Shown one piece after another: positions 1 through 8,758 of a DNA stretch of 48,579 nucleotides. The notes beneath the pieces are model-generated. The model was not told the DNA's origin. It was given only the letters and a program-made list of their open reading frames with translations, and ran no database searches. This stretch comes from an uncultured Legionellales bacterium (GTDB lineage Bacteria; Pseudomonadota; Gammaproteobacteria; Eutrophobiales; Eutrophobiaceae): contig CAJWRJ010000011.1 of NCBI GenBank assembly GCA_913046215.1, forward strand, positions 1-48,579. The letters run 5' to 3'. The first letter of the stretch is position 1. Every line of letters begins with the position of its first letter. The position numbers were made by a program, and so were the translations under genes.

Positions 1-2
1 AT

Positions 3-119
3 TCAAAAAGGCTAGTAACGTCTCTAACTTTTAGGGTGGTGCTTTCTATTTTGTTGTTCATTTCCTTGCTAATTGGTCTTAAATTTGGGCTTATATCTCC
101 CCATGGCTTAGGTTTTTAG
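3..119 (+). CDS. DUF2909 / twin transmembrane protein, C-terminal fragment
   Basis: An open frame enters from the window edge and ends at a TAG at 117-119, giving 38 visible residues. They include SKRLVTSLTFRVVLSILLF and end LISPHGLGF. The pattern of basic residues, one hydrophobic helix and a terminal PHG is typical of DUF2909 (PF11137), a small two-helix membrane protein commonly next to gammaproteobacterial cytochrome c oxidase genes. The first helix and the start lie outside the window. It converges on coxC, 65 bp away, as in many relatives. Its function is unknown; a link to oxidase assembly is inferred only from position. Confidence 0.7.
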   Translation, partial: SKRLVTSLTFRVVLSILLFISLLIGLKFGLISPHGLGF

Positions 120-184
120 CTACATATGGTGCGCGGGGGCAGGCGCTTAACGAAAAACAAATGCCTTAAATTTTTTGACTTAAT

Positions 185-1075
185 CTATACCCAATAAACA
201 AAAACAAATAGGCCTAGCCAAACAACGTCAACAAAATGCCAGTACCAAGCTACGGCTTCAAATGCAAAATGATTATGCTCAGAAAAGTGACCTAACATTG
301 ATCTAACCAAAATAACAGCTAGCATTGTAGCGCCCATGGTTACATGAAACCCATGAAACCCTGTTAACATAAAGAAAGTTGATCCATAGACCCCTGATTT
401 AAGCGTTAGGTCTAATTCATGATAAGCATGCCCATACTCAGCAACTTGCAAATAAACAAAGATAATACCTAACAACACCGTAGCTGCTAACCACCAACAG
501 AGTGCGGAGCGATTTCCTTTCTTTAAAGCCCAATGTGCAAAGGTGACGGTTGCGCCGCTGGTTAAAAGAATTGCTGTATTCCACGCAGGAATATCCCAAG
601 CAGGAATAACCTCCTTAATAGCTATATATTTAGATTCAAGCCCCGCAATTGTCATATCTGGCGTTGTTAACAAAGGCCAAACGGCTTGAAAATCGGGCCA
701 CAAAAACTGATTACTAACACTCTCCTCTAAACCTAGCCAAGGAATTGAAAGAACTCGTGTATAGAATAGTGCACCAAAGAATGCAGCAAAAAACATTACT
801 TCAGAAAAAATAAACCAGGCCATACCCCAGCGAAAACTAATATCAACTTGTTCATTATATTTTCCAGCAATACTTTCATCTATAACATCTTTAAACCAAC
901 CGTAAAAAAGATAAATGATTGCTAAAATACCAAGAGCTAGAACATATTGGCCGCTACCAATATAACCATTTAACACCATGCCTCCGCCAATAAAGGCAAC
1001 AAATAGTGCTAAGGTGCCAACGATAGGCCAGCGACTTGGTTCTGGTATAAAATATGTGTCGTTTGAATTAGACAT
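185..1075 (-). CDS. coxC: Cytochrome c oxidase subunit III
   Basis: Membrane subunit III of the aa3/caa3-type terminal oxidase. It binds no redox metal and stabilises subunit I and proton pumping. The 296 residues hold about seven hydrophobic segments. Typical subunit III blocks are present: WGMAWFIFSEVMFFAAFFGA near residue 85, the GFHGFHVTMGATML block near 240, and a C-terminal AWYWHFVDVVWLGLF. The length fits proteobacterial homologues, which carry an insertion between the second and third helix groups compared with mitochondrial forms. It is the last gene of the minus-strand operon and lies 26 bp after ctaG. No strong hairpin terminator is visible in the 65 bp before the convergent DUF2909 gene. 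Confidence 0.97.
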   Translation of the reverse strand: MSNSNDTYFIPEPSRWPIVGTLALFVAFIGGGMVLNGYIGSGQYVLALGILAIIYLFYGWFKDVIDESIAGKYNEQVDISFRWGMAWFIFSEVMFFAAFFGALFYTRVLSIPWLGLEESVSNQFLWPDFQAVWPLLTTPDMTIAGLESKYIAIKEVIPAWDIPAWNTAILLTSGATVTFAHWALKKGNRSALCWWLAATVLLGIIFVYLQVAEYGHAYHELDLTLKSGVYGSTFFMLTGFHGFHVTMGATMLAVILVRSMLGHFSEHNHFAFEAVAWYWHFVDVVWLGLFVFVYWV

Positions 1076-1101
1076 AACTATTCCTCGCCTTAATTAATTA
1101 T

Positions 1102-1686
1102 TTAACCATTATTTTTTATTGATTTTTTCTGGTCTATTATAGTTTTGGTAGCAACGTCTTCTGAAGCCTTAAAAAAAGTGTATGACAATGTCATTGTTGT
1201 AATCTTTTCGGGTAATTCTGAGCCAACTACATAACGAACGACCATTTCTTTCGTTTCTCCAGGGGCTAATGTCTGGTTCACGAAACAAAAACACTCGGTT
1301 TTATTGAAAAATAATGATGCTAGTTCAGGCGCAACGCTGGGTATTGCCTGTCCAACAACAGAATTAGTTGATTCATTTTTAACAATAAAAATTGCCTCAG
1401 CAATTTCACCTGGACGCACTCTTTGTTTAAACTTCTTCGCCTTAAAAGTCCAAGGTAAGTTTGGATTTACATTCGTATCGAACTCTACCGTTACCAATCT
1501 ATCTGGATCAACATCTTCTATTTTTACTTCCGACTGGGATATTTGACCTGTTTTACCATTAATGCCTGTAACTTCACATAAAACATTATATATAGGCACC
1601 ATTAAGTACCCAAAGCCAAACATTGCAACAGCAACTAAGCCAAGCTTTTTTGCAGTTTTTGTAGCATTATTTTTCATAAGATTCAT
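1102..1686 (-). CDS. ctaG: Cytochrome c oxidase assembly protein CtaG/Cox11
   Basis: Copper chaperone that delivers Cu(I) to the CuB site of subunit I. The 194-residue protein has one N-terminal membrane helix (about residues 13-32), then a periplasmic immunoglobulin-like domain. The copper-binding pair is seen as C132 and C134 in the ECFCF motif; a third conserved cysteine, C37, follows the helix. Its start codon overlaps the stop of the preceding 41-codon gene in an ATGA arrangement, which suggests translational coupling. M4 is a possible alternative start. Position between coxA and coxC is standard for the family. Confidence 0.96.
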   Translation of the reverse strand: MNLMKNNATKTAKKLGLVAVAMFGFGYLMVPIYNVLCEVTGINGKTGQISQSEVKIEDVDPDRLVTVEFDTNVNPNLPWTFKAKKFKQRVRPGEIAEAIFIVKNESTNSVVGQAIPSVAPELASLFFNKTECFCFVNQTLAPGETKEMVVRYVVGSELPEKITTMTLSYTFFKASEDVATKTIIDQKKSIKNNG

Positions 1687-1808
1687 GAAGAATAAAAATA
1701 AATAAAACCTGCATAGAGACCAATCGCTATTGATCCTAAAATAATAACTACTAGCATATTCTTCCTATCTAGTTCTTTTTTTTGCGATGTTTGCTCTTTT
1801 TTATCCAT
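1683..1808 (-). CDS. Cytochrome oxidase small assembly protein-like, 41 aa
   Basis: A 41-codon open frame fills most of the gap between coxA and ctaG. It starts MDKKEQTSQKKELDRKNM, continues with one hydrophobic helix (about residues 18-37) and ends YFYSS. Its TGA stop overlaps the ctaG ATG (ATGA), which supports real translation. Many beta- and gammaproteobacteria carry a similar tiny one-helix gene, annotated as cytochrome oxidase small assembly protein, at exactly this place; the match here rests on position, size and a charged N-terminus plus single helix. No clear Shine-Dalgarno sequence is seen. The role in oxidase assembly is inferred from context. Confidence 0.72.
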   Translation of the reverse strand: MDKKEQTSQKKELDRKNMLVVIILGSIAIGLYAGFIYFYSS

Positions 1809-1834
1809 ATCAAATACTATATTCATATTTAATT

Positions 1835-3427
1835 TTAAGAATGCGCTGTCGCATCAGTTACTTTTGGAGGCGTTGTAAAAGTATGAAAAGGTGGAGGTGA
1901 TGGTAAGGTCCACTCCAAACCATGCGCTCCTTCCCAAACTTGATCTGTAGCCTTTTCCCCGCCACGAACACATTTTATAACCACCCAAACCAGTATTAAT
2001 TGACTAGCGCCAAACACAAAACCACCTATGCTAATAATGCTATTCCAATCAGCAAACTGGACACTATAGTCTGGGATTCGTCTGGGCATGCCTGCTAAGC
2101 CAATAAAGTGCATTGGGAAAAACAACACGTTCACAGAAATTGTCGATATCCAGAAATGTAATTTTCCAAGCTTTTCGTCATACATATTTCCAGTCCACTT
2201 AGGCAGCCAAAAATATATCCCGCCAATAATCCCGAAGATAATGCCGGGCACAATTACATAATGAAAATGTGCGACAATAAAATAGGTATCATGATATTGA
2301 AAATCAACAGGAGTAATCCCCATCATCAAGCCAGAGAAGCCTCCAATTGAAAACATAAATAAAACACCAATTGCAAAAAGCATTGGAGTTTCAAAAGTCA
2401 TTGAACCACGCCACATTGTTGCCATCCAATTAAATATCTTAACTCCGGTTGGAACGGCTATTGACATCGTGGCATACATAAAAAATAGCTCGCCAGTTAA
2501 AGGCATGCCTACAGTAAACATATGGTGTGCCCATACGAAAAATGACAAAAATGCAATTGATGCTGTTGCATAAACCATCGACGTGTAACCAAACAAAGGC
2601 TTACGAGAAAATGTTGGAATTATTTGAGAAATCACACCAAATGAAGGTAACACTAAAATATAAACCTCAGGATGGCCAAAAAACCAAAATATGTGTTGGA
2701 ACATAACGGGGTCGCCACCACCTGCGGCATCAAAAAATGCAGTACCAAAATACTTATCTGTTAACAGCATTGTGACTCCACCAGCTAATACAGGCATCGC
2801 CGCTATTAAAAGAAATGCTGTTATTATCCACGCCCATACAAATAAAGGTAGCCTCATGAAAGTCATTCCGGGTGCGCGCATATTAAAAACCGTCGCGATA
2901 ATATTAATTGCACCCATGATTGAAGAAATTCCAAGGAAGTGAACCGCAAACACTAAGTAGGGAAATCCATCGCCTAATTGTAATACAAGCGGAGGATACA
3001 TAGTCCACCCACCTGCCGGCGCTCCACCCTGCATAAAAAAAGTTGACAATAATAAAGTGAAAGCAAAAGGCAATATCCAAAAACTCATATTATTCATGCG
3101 CGGCAATGCCATATCAGGAGCACCGATCATAAGTGGCACCATCCAATTGGCGAGACCTACACCAGCTGGCATCAAGGCCCCAAAAATCATCACCAAGGCA
3201 TGCACTGTTACCATAGAATTATAAAATTGAGGATCAACGTATTGTATCCCAGGTTGAAATAACTCAGCTCGAATTACCATAGACATAGCGCCGCCAACAA
3301 AAAACATTATCAAAGCAAACACCAAATACATGGTGCCTATATCTTTGTGATTTGTAGAAAAAAGCCATCGGCCTATTCCGGATGGTTTATGATCATGGTG
3401 ATCGTCATGAATGACTGCTTCGCTCAT
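1835..3427 (-). CDS. coxA: Cytochrome c oxidase subunit I
   Basis: Catalytic subunit with low-spin heme a and the heme a3/CuB centre that reduces O2. All metal ligands are visible in the 530-residue protein: H76 and H389 for heme a, H387 for heme a3, and H252, H301 and H302 for CuB. Y256 in HPEVY is the residue that crosslinks to H252. The motifs HPEVYILVLPSFG, WAHHMFTVGM and HDTYFIVAHFHYV are those of A-type heme-copper oxidases. About twelve membrane helices are expected. The His/Asp-rich N-terminus (MSEAVIHDDHHDHKPSG) is a common feature. It follows coxB by 66 bp in the same operon. Confidence 0.98.
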   Translation of the reverse strand: MSEAVIHDDHHDHKPSGIGRWLFSTNHKDIGTMYLVFALIMFFVGGAMSMVIRAELFQPGIQYVDPQFYNSMVTVHALVMIFGALMPAGVGLANWMVPLMIGAPDMALPRMNNMSFWILPFAFTLLLSTFFMQGGAPAGGWTMYPPLVLQLGDGFPYLVFAVHFLGISSIMGAINIIATVFNMRAPGMTFMRLPLFVWAWIITAFLLIAAMPVLAGGVTMLLTDKYFGTAFFDAAGGGDPVMFQHIFWFFGHPEVYILVLPSFGVISQIIPTFSRKPLFGYTSMVYATASIAFLSFFVWAHHMFTVGMPLTGELFFMYATMSIAVPTGVKIFNWMATMWRGSMTFETPMLFAIGVLFMFSIGGFSGLMMGITPVDFQYHDTYFIVAHFHYVIVPGIIFGIIGGIYFWLPKWTGNMYDEKLGKLHFWISTISVNVLFFPMHFIGLAGMPRRIPDYSVQFADWNSIISIGGFVFGASQLILVWVVIKCVRGGEKATDQVWEGAHGLEWTLPSPPPFHTFTTPPKVTDATAHS

Positions 3428-3493
3428 AATTTTTACCTTTTATATAATTTGTTATTTTAATAAATATCGTTTAAGTATAATTAAATCTATTTT

Positions 3494-4639
3494 CTATCTC
3501 ATTGCTTTTACATCGGATGGCTGAATAACATCTTTAACAGTGTTGCCCCAAGAATTTCTTTCATGGGTCATTGCCGCTGCTATATCTGCATCGTTCAATA
3601 TGTCTTTAAAAGCCGGCATCATATTTTTTCCGTTAAGAATTAACATAATCATTTCAGACGCATCTGTGTTATTCACAATAGCACTCCCGCTTAAAGCTGG
3701 AAACAAGCCTTCAACACCTTGGCCTTCTGCCATATGACAGGCAGTACAATTTGCAGCATACACATCTTTGCCTTTCTCTAATAATTCGTCTTTAGTCCAC
3801 TCCCTCTCTGCGCCTTCTGCTGCTGCAAGTTGCATTGTTTTTTGTTCTTCAACCCATACAGCATATTCGGCTTTGGGAACCGCCTCGACAACAATTGGCA
3901 TAAATGCATGATCTCTACCACAAAGCTCCGCACACTTACCGCGGTAAACTCCTGGCTCCTCAATATAAGTCCAATTGTCGTTTATAAACCCTGGAATTGC
4001 ATCACGCTTCCAACCTAAAGCAGGTACCCACCAATCATGAATTACATCTGCTGCGGTTGTAAGTATTCGTATTTTTGTGTTTATAGGAAGTACAACACGG
4101 TTATCAACGTCCAATAAATAGTTTTCGATAGTTTTCGGATCGATGCCTGAACCTAGCTGTCTTGCATCATTGCTATCTTTAGACATAGAACTAAAGAAAC
4201 TAATATCGTCATCGAGATAGTCATATTTCCACTTCCACTGGTAACCCGTAACCTTGATTGTCATTTCAGCATCGCCCGTTTGTTCCATAAAAACTAAAGC
4301 TTTTGTTGCAGGGATTGCCATAACAACAAGTATAATAATTGGAATTATCGTCCACGTAATTTCGGCTGTAGTGCTATGATGAAACTGTTCAGCGACCGCG
4401 CCTTTAGATTTTCTATGGTGATATATCGACCAACACATAACAGAAAAAACAACTACACCAATCGCAGTAACAATGTACAAAATTTGCATGTGAAGTCCGT
4501 AGACCATTTTACTTGTTGGTGTAACGCCCTCGGTAAGATTAAGCACATTCATATAATCAGCCAAAGCTGCTTCACTTATAATTAATAACGAGAATGCAGT
4601 TATTCCAAATATAATTTGTTTTAATTTATTGAAAAACAT
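3494..4639 (-). CDS. coxB: Cytochrome c oxidase subunit II with fused cytochrome c domain
   Basis: Receives electrons from cytochrome c and passes them through CuA to subunit I. Residues 1-28 look like a signal peptide, followed by two membrane helices (about 50-72 and 94-116). The periplasmic cupredoxin domain has the CuA ligands H201, C236, C240, H244 and M247. A C-terminal extension from about residue 285 is a class I cytochrome c domain with CTACH (C298, C301, H302) and a likely axial Met at 341, so this is a caa3-type subunit. At 381 residues it is longer than plain subunit II. A run of about 20 residues around 143-165 appears to be a loop within the cupredoxin domain. It lies between DUF2244 and coxA. 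Confidence 0.97.
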   Translation of the reverse strand: MFFNKLKQIIFGITAFSLLIISEAALADYMNVLNLTEGVTPTSKMVYGLHMQILYIVTAIGVVVFSVMCWSIYHHRKSKGAVAEQFHHSTTAEITWTIIPIIILVVMAIPATKALVFMEQTGDAEMTIKVTGYQWKWKYDYLDDDISFFSSMSKDSNDARQLGSGIDPKTIENYLLDVDNRVVLPINTKIRILTTAADVIHDWWVPALGWKRDAIPGFINDNWTYIEEPGVYRGKCAELCGRDHAFMPIVVEAVPKAEYAVWVEEQKTMQLAAAEGAEREWTKDELLEKGKDVYAANCTACHMAEGQGVEGLFPALSGSAIVNNTDASEMIMLILNGKNMMPAFKDILNDADIAAAMTHERNSWGNTVKDVIQPSDVKAMR

Positions 4640-4675
4640 TACAACCTTCCTCTGTGATTATGATCTTCATTTTAT

Positions 4676-5152
4676 TTAACTCTTAATTATTTTATTAAGT
4701 TCGATTGCTAAACGTTGGCGTTCTTGTTCATTCAAAAATTTTCCAATTTCAAGTTGCCTCCCATGCGATCGCAAAAGTAATCGGCTCGGGTACCAATTGT
4801 TCCATGAACGCTCAAGCACAATTTGTGCCCATGCCCTATCAAACTTGAATGTTTTTTCTGGTGACTTTCTACCTATTTCTACTCTTATATTATTTTCAGT
4901 AACACTTACAACTTCTTTAATATTACTGCGCCATGCGCTTATGTATAAAACCGCACCAAGAGCTGCTAGCTCTACTCCGGCAAATGGTAAAATAAGCGTG
5001 AGTCCTTGAGAGAAAAATCCCAAAGCTATACTAATTGTTATAAAAGATATGAAAAAATAAATTAACATTATTTGTTGCCATGGCATTGCTCTATTTGGCA
5101 TAACCATAATAGTTTTTTCTATATTTTTTTCGTTTGTTAAATTAAAAAGCAT
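4676..5152 (-). CDS. DUF2244 integral membrane protein
   Basis: A 158-residue protein of the DUF2244 family, recognised from its MPNRAMPWQQ start block, two hydrophobic segments (about 28-50 and 52-72), and the C-terminal pattern VLERSWNNWYPSRLLLRSHG followed by IGKFLNEQERQRLA. DUF2244 is commonly encoded just ahead of coxB in gammaproteobacteria. Its biochemical role is unknown; a link to oxidase assembly is inferred from context. It is the first gene of the cox operon here and is separated from bioD upstream by 145 AT-rich bases that could hold the cox promoter; I could not settle on convincing -35/-10 boxes. Confidence 0.85.
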   Translation of the reverse strand: MLFNLTNEKNIEKTIMVMPNRAMPWQQIMLIYFFISFITISIALGFFSQGLTLILPFAGVELAALGAVLYISAWRSNIKEVVSVTENNIRVEIGRKSPEKTFKFDRAWAQIVLERSWNNWYPSRLLLRSHGRQLEIGKFLNEQERQRLAIELNKIIKS

Positions 5153-5297
5153 ATCTGTCAGCCGAGTTATTCTTATATAAACAAAAGTATTAATTAATTT
5201 TTCTTACATTATTAATTAGCCCTGAAGTAATTTCATTCTGGCTAAATAGTATTAAAAGAAGCGATATATTACCCTAACTTGACCCCTGTTTTAAATG

Positions 5298-5978
5298 TTA
5301 AATCTGCGAAATAAACGCCGGAGATACCTTTGTCGAAAGGTTGTCTAAATCAAAATTCGGATTATATGGTAAATCCGCTATATGAGGGCAGTTTATGCGT
5401 TTTTTTAAGGCCATTATCGTCTGATCTGGCGTTAAATATTCCTTATCTAGGTGATTGCTTACCCAGCCACAAAGCTTGATGCCTCTGCCTGCTATTGATT
5501 GCGCTGTTAATATTGCATGATTTATACACCCTAGCCTTAATCCAACTACTAAAATAACTGCTAGATTTAGAGACTCAACAAGATCCGGAAGAGTATATTC
5601 TTCGTTTAATGACATCTCCCAGCCGCCAATACCCTCCATAATCAAAATATCTGAGGCAGAATCTAGAGCATGATAATTTTTTATTATTTGATTATGGTCT
5701 ATCGATTTATGCTCTAGCTCTGCCGCTATATGAGGTGCCGCAGGAAAACGAAAGACGAAAGGATTAACCGCTTCATAAGAAACTGAATGACTGCATTGTT
5801 TTTGAATTAATTTTGCATCATCATTAATTAACTTTCCGTTTATCATTTGTGCGCCTGATGCAACTGGCTTCATGCCAACAACGTCAAATCCTGCATTCTT
5901 CAAAGCAGCCATTATGGTAATTGTAGCTCGTGTTTTGCCAACTCCAGTATCTGTGCCTGTTATAAAAAAATTTGTCAT
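5298..5978 (-). CDS. bioD: Dethiobiotin synthetase
   Basis: ATP-dependent carboxylation and ring closure of diaminopelargonate to dethiobiotin, the penultimate step of biotin synthesis. The P-loop GTDTGVGKT is at residues 8-16 of 226. The block VGMKPVASGAQ near residue 35 carries a conserved lysine, and MEGIGGWEMSL near 115 is the second nucleotide/substrate loop. Length matches the family. It lies 3 bp after bioC and is the last biotin gene of the operon; the cox genes follow after 145 bp. Confidence 0.96.
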   Translation of the reverse strand: MTNFFITGTDTGVGKTRATITIMAALKNAGFDVVGMKPVASGAQMINGKLINDDAKLIQKQCSHSVSYEAVNPFVFRFPAAPHIAAELEHKSIDHNQIIKNYHALDSASDILIMEGIGGWEMSLNEEYTLPDLVESLNLAVILVVGLRLGCINHAILTAQSIAGRGIKLCGWVSNHLDKEYLTPDQTIMALKKRINCPHIADLPYNPNFDLDNLSTKVSPAFISQI

Positions 5979-5981
5979 TAA

Positions 5982-6866
5982 TTATATTGATCTTTTGTTG
6001 CGCAATTTGTCTCTAACTTCATCTAATGGTATCGATGTATTGTTTGTATCTGGAGATCTCCACGCATGGCCATAGATAACCTCAAATGTTGCTGGAAGTT
6101 TATTATTTTCACGATATTGCTCGTAATACTCAAAAACTTTTTTTAACTTATTTTTGCCTGTTAATGACTTTCTTCTACCGTTATTTATATTATTTGCACC
6201 AATATTTTTCAATTCTCTCATTAACTGATGACAGTCATCGTACGTAAAAGTTATTATCTCTGTATTCAATACCGGCGAAATTAGGCTATTACGAACTAAA
6301 GCATCGCCTATATCATGCATATCAACAAAAGCATTAACATGTACATAATCATCAACACGACTCCAACAATCACGCAGCTCTTTTAAAGAGTCTGGGCCAA
6401 AACTAGAAAACAAAAAAACCCCGTTTTTCTTTAAAATTTGCTTAACGCCTGAAAAAATCAGATCAAGATCATTGCACCATTGTATTGTCAAGCCACAAAG
6501 AACGAGATCAAAAAAATTATCTTTAAAGGGTATGCTGTTTGCATCGGCACAAACAAAATGATCTTTAGAAAAAATAATTGGAGACTTTTTTTTTGAAATT
6601 TTTAGCATCTCTTCAGCGATATCGGCTTGAAAAATTTCTGCATTTTTATATTTGTTATGCAAAATTTTCGCTCCATAGCCAGTACCTGAACCTAAATCAA
6701 GAATTTTGGTTGGAATAATCTTCATCTGTTCTAGTGACTCAATCAGCCTGTCGGCTGTAATTTGTTGCAAAATCGAATATTCATCGTATGTATTTGCCGC
6801 TTTTTTAAATGCGGAACGAACGTTGTTTATGTTTTTTATGTATTTTTTATGATTAGATTCGTTCAT
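5982..6866 (-). CDS. bioC: Malonyl-[acyl-carrier protein] O-methyltransferase
   Basis: Methylates the free carboxyl of malonyl-ACP so that fatty-acid synthesis enzymes can build the pimeloyl chain of biotin. The 294 residues show the BioC-type N-terminus (VRSAFKKAANTYDEYSILQ), the SAM-binding loop ILDLGSGTGYG near residue 55, and LVLCGLTIQWCNDL near 130. The C-terminal YGHAWRSPD block is characteristic of BioC and separates it from generic methyltransferases. Its start overlaps the end of bioH by 14 bp and its end is 3 bp from bioD, so the genes are tightly coupled. Confidence 0.95.
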   Translation of the reverse strand: MNESNHKKYIKNINNVRSAFKKAANTYDEYSILQQITADRLIESLEQMKIIPTKILDLGSGTGYGAKILHNKYKNAEIFQADIAEEMLKISKKKSPIIFSKDHFVCADANSIPFKDNFFDLVLCGLTIQWCNDLDLIFSGVKQILKKNGVFLFSSFGPDSLKELRDCWSRVDDYVHVNAFVDMHDIGDALVRNSLISPVLNTEIITFTYDDCHQLMRELKNIGANNINNGRRKSLTGKNKLKKVFEYYEQYRENNKLPATFEVIYGHAWRSPDTNNTSIPLDEVRDKLRNKRSI

Positions 6867-7575
6867 TTAAAAATTTACTTATTCTATTATAGGTATCTTC
6901 TGGCTGGCTGATAAAAGCAGCATGCCCGCAATTATTTATTATTGAGATACAAAAATCGGAATTTAGTTTTTGAATTTGCTTGTTTATTTTTATTTTAACA
7001 AGAACATCATTTTGACCGTAAATAAAATGACATGGAATATTTATGGACGCTAATTCTTTTCTAAAATCTATCGTCTCTATCTCATTTAACCATGAGTTAA
7101 GAATTTGTTTATTTTTCTCCCGCGCCATATATTGTCGTATATACTTGGCAGTAGATGATGGATGAATATCGCCATAAGCTATCAAACCAGTGAAGTATTT
7201 TAATGCGCCAGTGTAATTGGATGATAATTTTTCCTTTAACCCTTCTAAGTCATCCTGACTAATGACATTAGGCCAATTATCTTGATTTGTGAAGCATGGC
7301 GAGCTTGCTATAAAGACAATGGCTCTTATTTTTGATGAAAAAGTTGCAGCTTTTAATGCTATTAAGCCGCCAACTGACCAGGCTACCAGCACAGAATCTT
7401 TGGTGATAGCATCGCTTAATGTTTTTGCTGTGGAATCAAAACTGACATCTTTTGATCTAAAAGAGGTGTCATATAAACAAGGCGCAAATATTTTGTTAAA
7501 GCAATTGAATTTACGACTAAAATCTTCCCAGACATGATTTGTCATCCCCCATCCATGTAAAAATGTACAGTCCAT
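6853..7575 (-). CDS. bioH: Pimeloyl-ACP methyl ester carboxylesterase
   Basis: Alpha/beta hydrolase that removes the methyl ester from pimeloyl-ACP methyl ester, ending chain synthesis for biotin. The catalytic triad can be read: S67 in AWSVGG, D190 in YGQND and H218 in NNCGHAAF. The oxyanion block LHGWGMTNHVW is at residues 6-16. Length (240) is slightly below E. coli BioH (256). The start follows bioF by 6 bp, and the end overlaps bioC. Placement inside the bio operon, rather than apart from it as in E. coli, supports BioH over another hydrolase. Confidence 0.93.
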   Translation of the reverse strand: MDCTFLHGWGMTNHVWEDFSRKFNCFNKIFAPCLYDTSFRSKDVSFDSTAKTLSDAITKDSVLVAWSVGGLIALKAATFSSKIRAIVFIASSPCFTNQDNWPNVISQDDLEGLKEKLSSNYTGALKYFTGLIAYGDIHPSSTAKYIRQYMAREKNKQILNSWLNEIETIDFRKELASINIPCHFIYGQNDVLVKIKINKQIQKLNSDFCISIINNCGHAAFISQPEDTYNRISKFLNERI

Positions 7576-7581
7576 ACTTTG

Positions 7582-8736
7582 TTAACAATCTCCGCTTTGA
7601 ATATTTTTTATTGTGTTTAAAAGCAGAGTGATATCTTTTTTTGTGTGCGACGCAGTAATACTAATTCGCAACCTAGATGTATCTTTTGGAACAGTTGGGG
7701 GGCGTATTGCTGAAACCAGAATATTTTTTTCATAAAGCGCCTCACTTACTCTTACCGTCTCATTAGCGCCCCCAATTATTATAGGCTGGATATGATTATT
7801 TGAATCGGATAAATAAAGTTCTAATTTTTTTGATAATTTTTTATAATGCTCCACTAAATCACATATATGTGTTCGTAAATTATTGCTATTTTCTATTAGA
7901 TCGATTGCATGCACTATTGTGTTCGCAAGCGCTGGCAACATTGCTGTCGTATAAATGTATGTCCTAGCTTTTTGTATGAATGCTTCGATAAGATTCTCAT
8001 TGCCTGCAATAAAAGCGCCTGATGCACCGATTGATTTTCCAAAGGTTCCAATTAATAAATCTATTTCTCCTTCGAGATTGAGCTCTTCCATTAAGCCGGC
8101 TCCTCTTTTTCCAAGAACTCCGACTCCATGAGCATCATCAACAATTAATAGCGCGTTATACTTGTGGCATATTTTTGATATTTCGCGTAACGGTGCACGG
8201 TCTCCATCCATACTAAAAACGCCATCCGTCATCACTATCAAATCTTGTTTTTTATATTTTTCTAAAATTTTTTGTAAATGAAAAAAATCTTTATGCCGGT
8301 AACGCACAAGCTTTCCCTCTGAGAGCAGAGCCGAGTCAATTAAAGAAGCATGGTTCAGCTTATCTTGAATAATAACTGTATTCTTGTTTATTAGTGTAGA
8401 CGCTATGGCTAAGTTTGCATGATAACCAGAAGAAAAAATTAACGATGCTTCTTTCTTAAAAAATATAGATAGTCTTTTTTCTAATAACTGGTGGGGCCTC
8501 ATGTGTCCAGTCATTAACTGGGACGAGCCAGAGCCAACTCCATACTTTTTGATCGACTCGACCATGTGTAACTTTAATTTGTTATTATTGGCTAAGCCCA
8601 AATAATCATTGCTACTAAAATTTAGAAAGCTTTTACCTTTAATATCAATTTGTGCGCCTTGTGGCGATGTAACTATTCTTCTTTTCCTAAACAGCCCTGA
8701 ATCTTTTCGCTTTTTTATTTCTAGATTTATGTCCAT
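7582..8736 (-). CDS. bioF: 8-amino-7-oxononanoate synthase
   Basis: PLP-dependent condensation of pimeloyl-ACP (or pimeloyl-CoA) with L-alanine. Of the 384 residues, the PLP lysine is K234 in TFGKSIGASGAF. NHASLIDS (128-135), DDAHGVG (200-206) and SSNDYLGL (41-48) are family signatures of the alpha-oxoamine synthases. KBL (2-amino-3-ketobutyrate ligase) is a close paralogue, but the operon context decides for BioF. It lies 22 bp after bioB. The N-terminus is rich in Lys/Arg (residues 8-20). Confidence 0.95.
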   Translation of the reverse strand: MDINLEIKKRKDSGLFRKRRIVTSPQGAQIDIKGKSFLNFSSNDYLGLANNNKLKLHMVESIKKYGVGSGSSQLMTGHMRPHQLLEKRLSIFFKKEASLIFSSGYHANLAIASTLINKNTVIIQDKLNHASLIDSALLSEGKLVRYRHKDFFHLQKILEKYKKQDLIVMTDGVFSMDGDRAPLREISKICHKYNALLIVDDAHGVGVLGKRGAGLMEELNLEGEIDLLIGTFGKSIGASGAFIAGNENLIEAFIQKARTYIYTTAMLPALANTIVHAIDLIENSNNLRTHICDLVEHYKKLSKKLELYLSDSNNHIQPIIIGGANETVRVSEALYEKNILVSAIRPPTVPKDTSRLRISITASHTKKDITLLLNTIKNIQSGDC

Positions 8737-8758
8737 AAAAAATTTAGCAACTTAATAA

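Noticed and set aside
120-184. Terminator between DUF2909 and coxC
   Set aside because: There is a GC-rich run (GCGCGGGGGC) but no complementary arm followed by a T-run on either strand.
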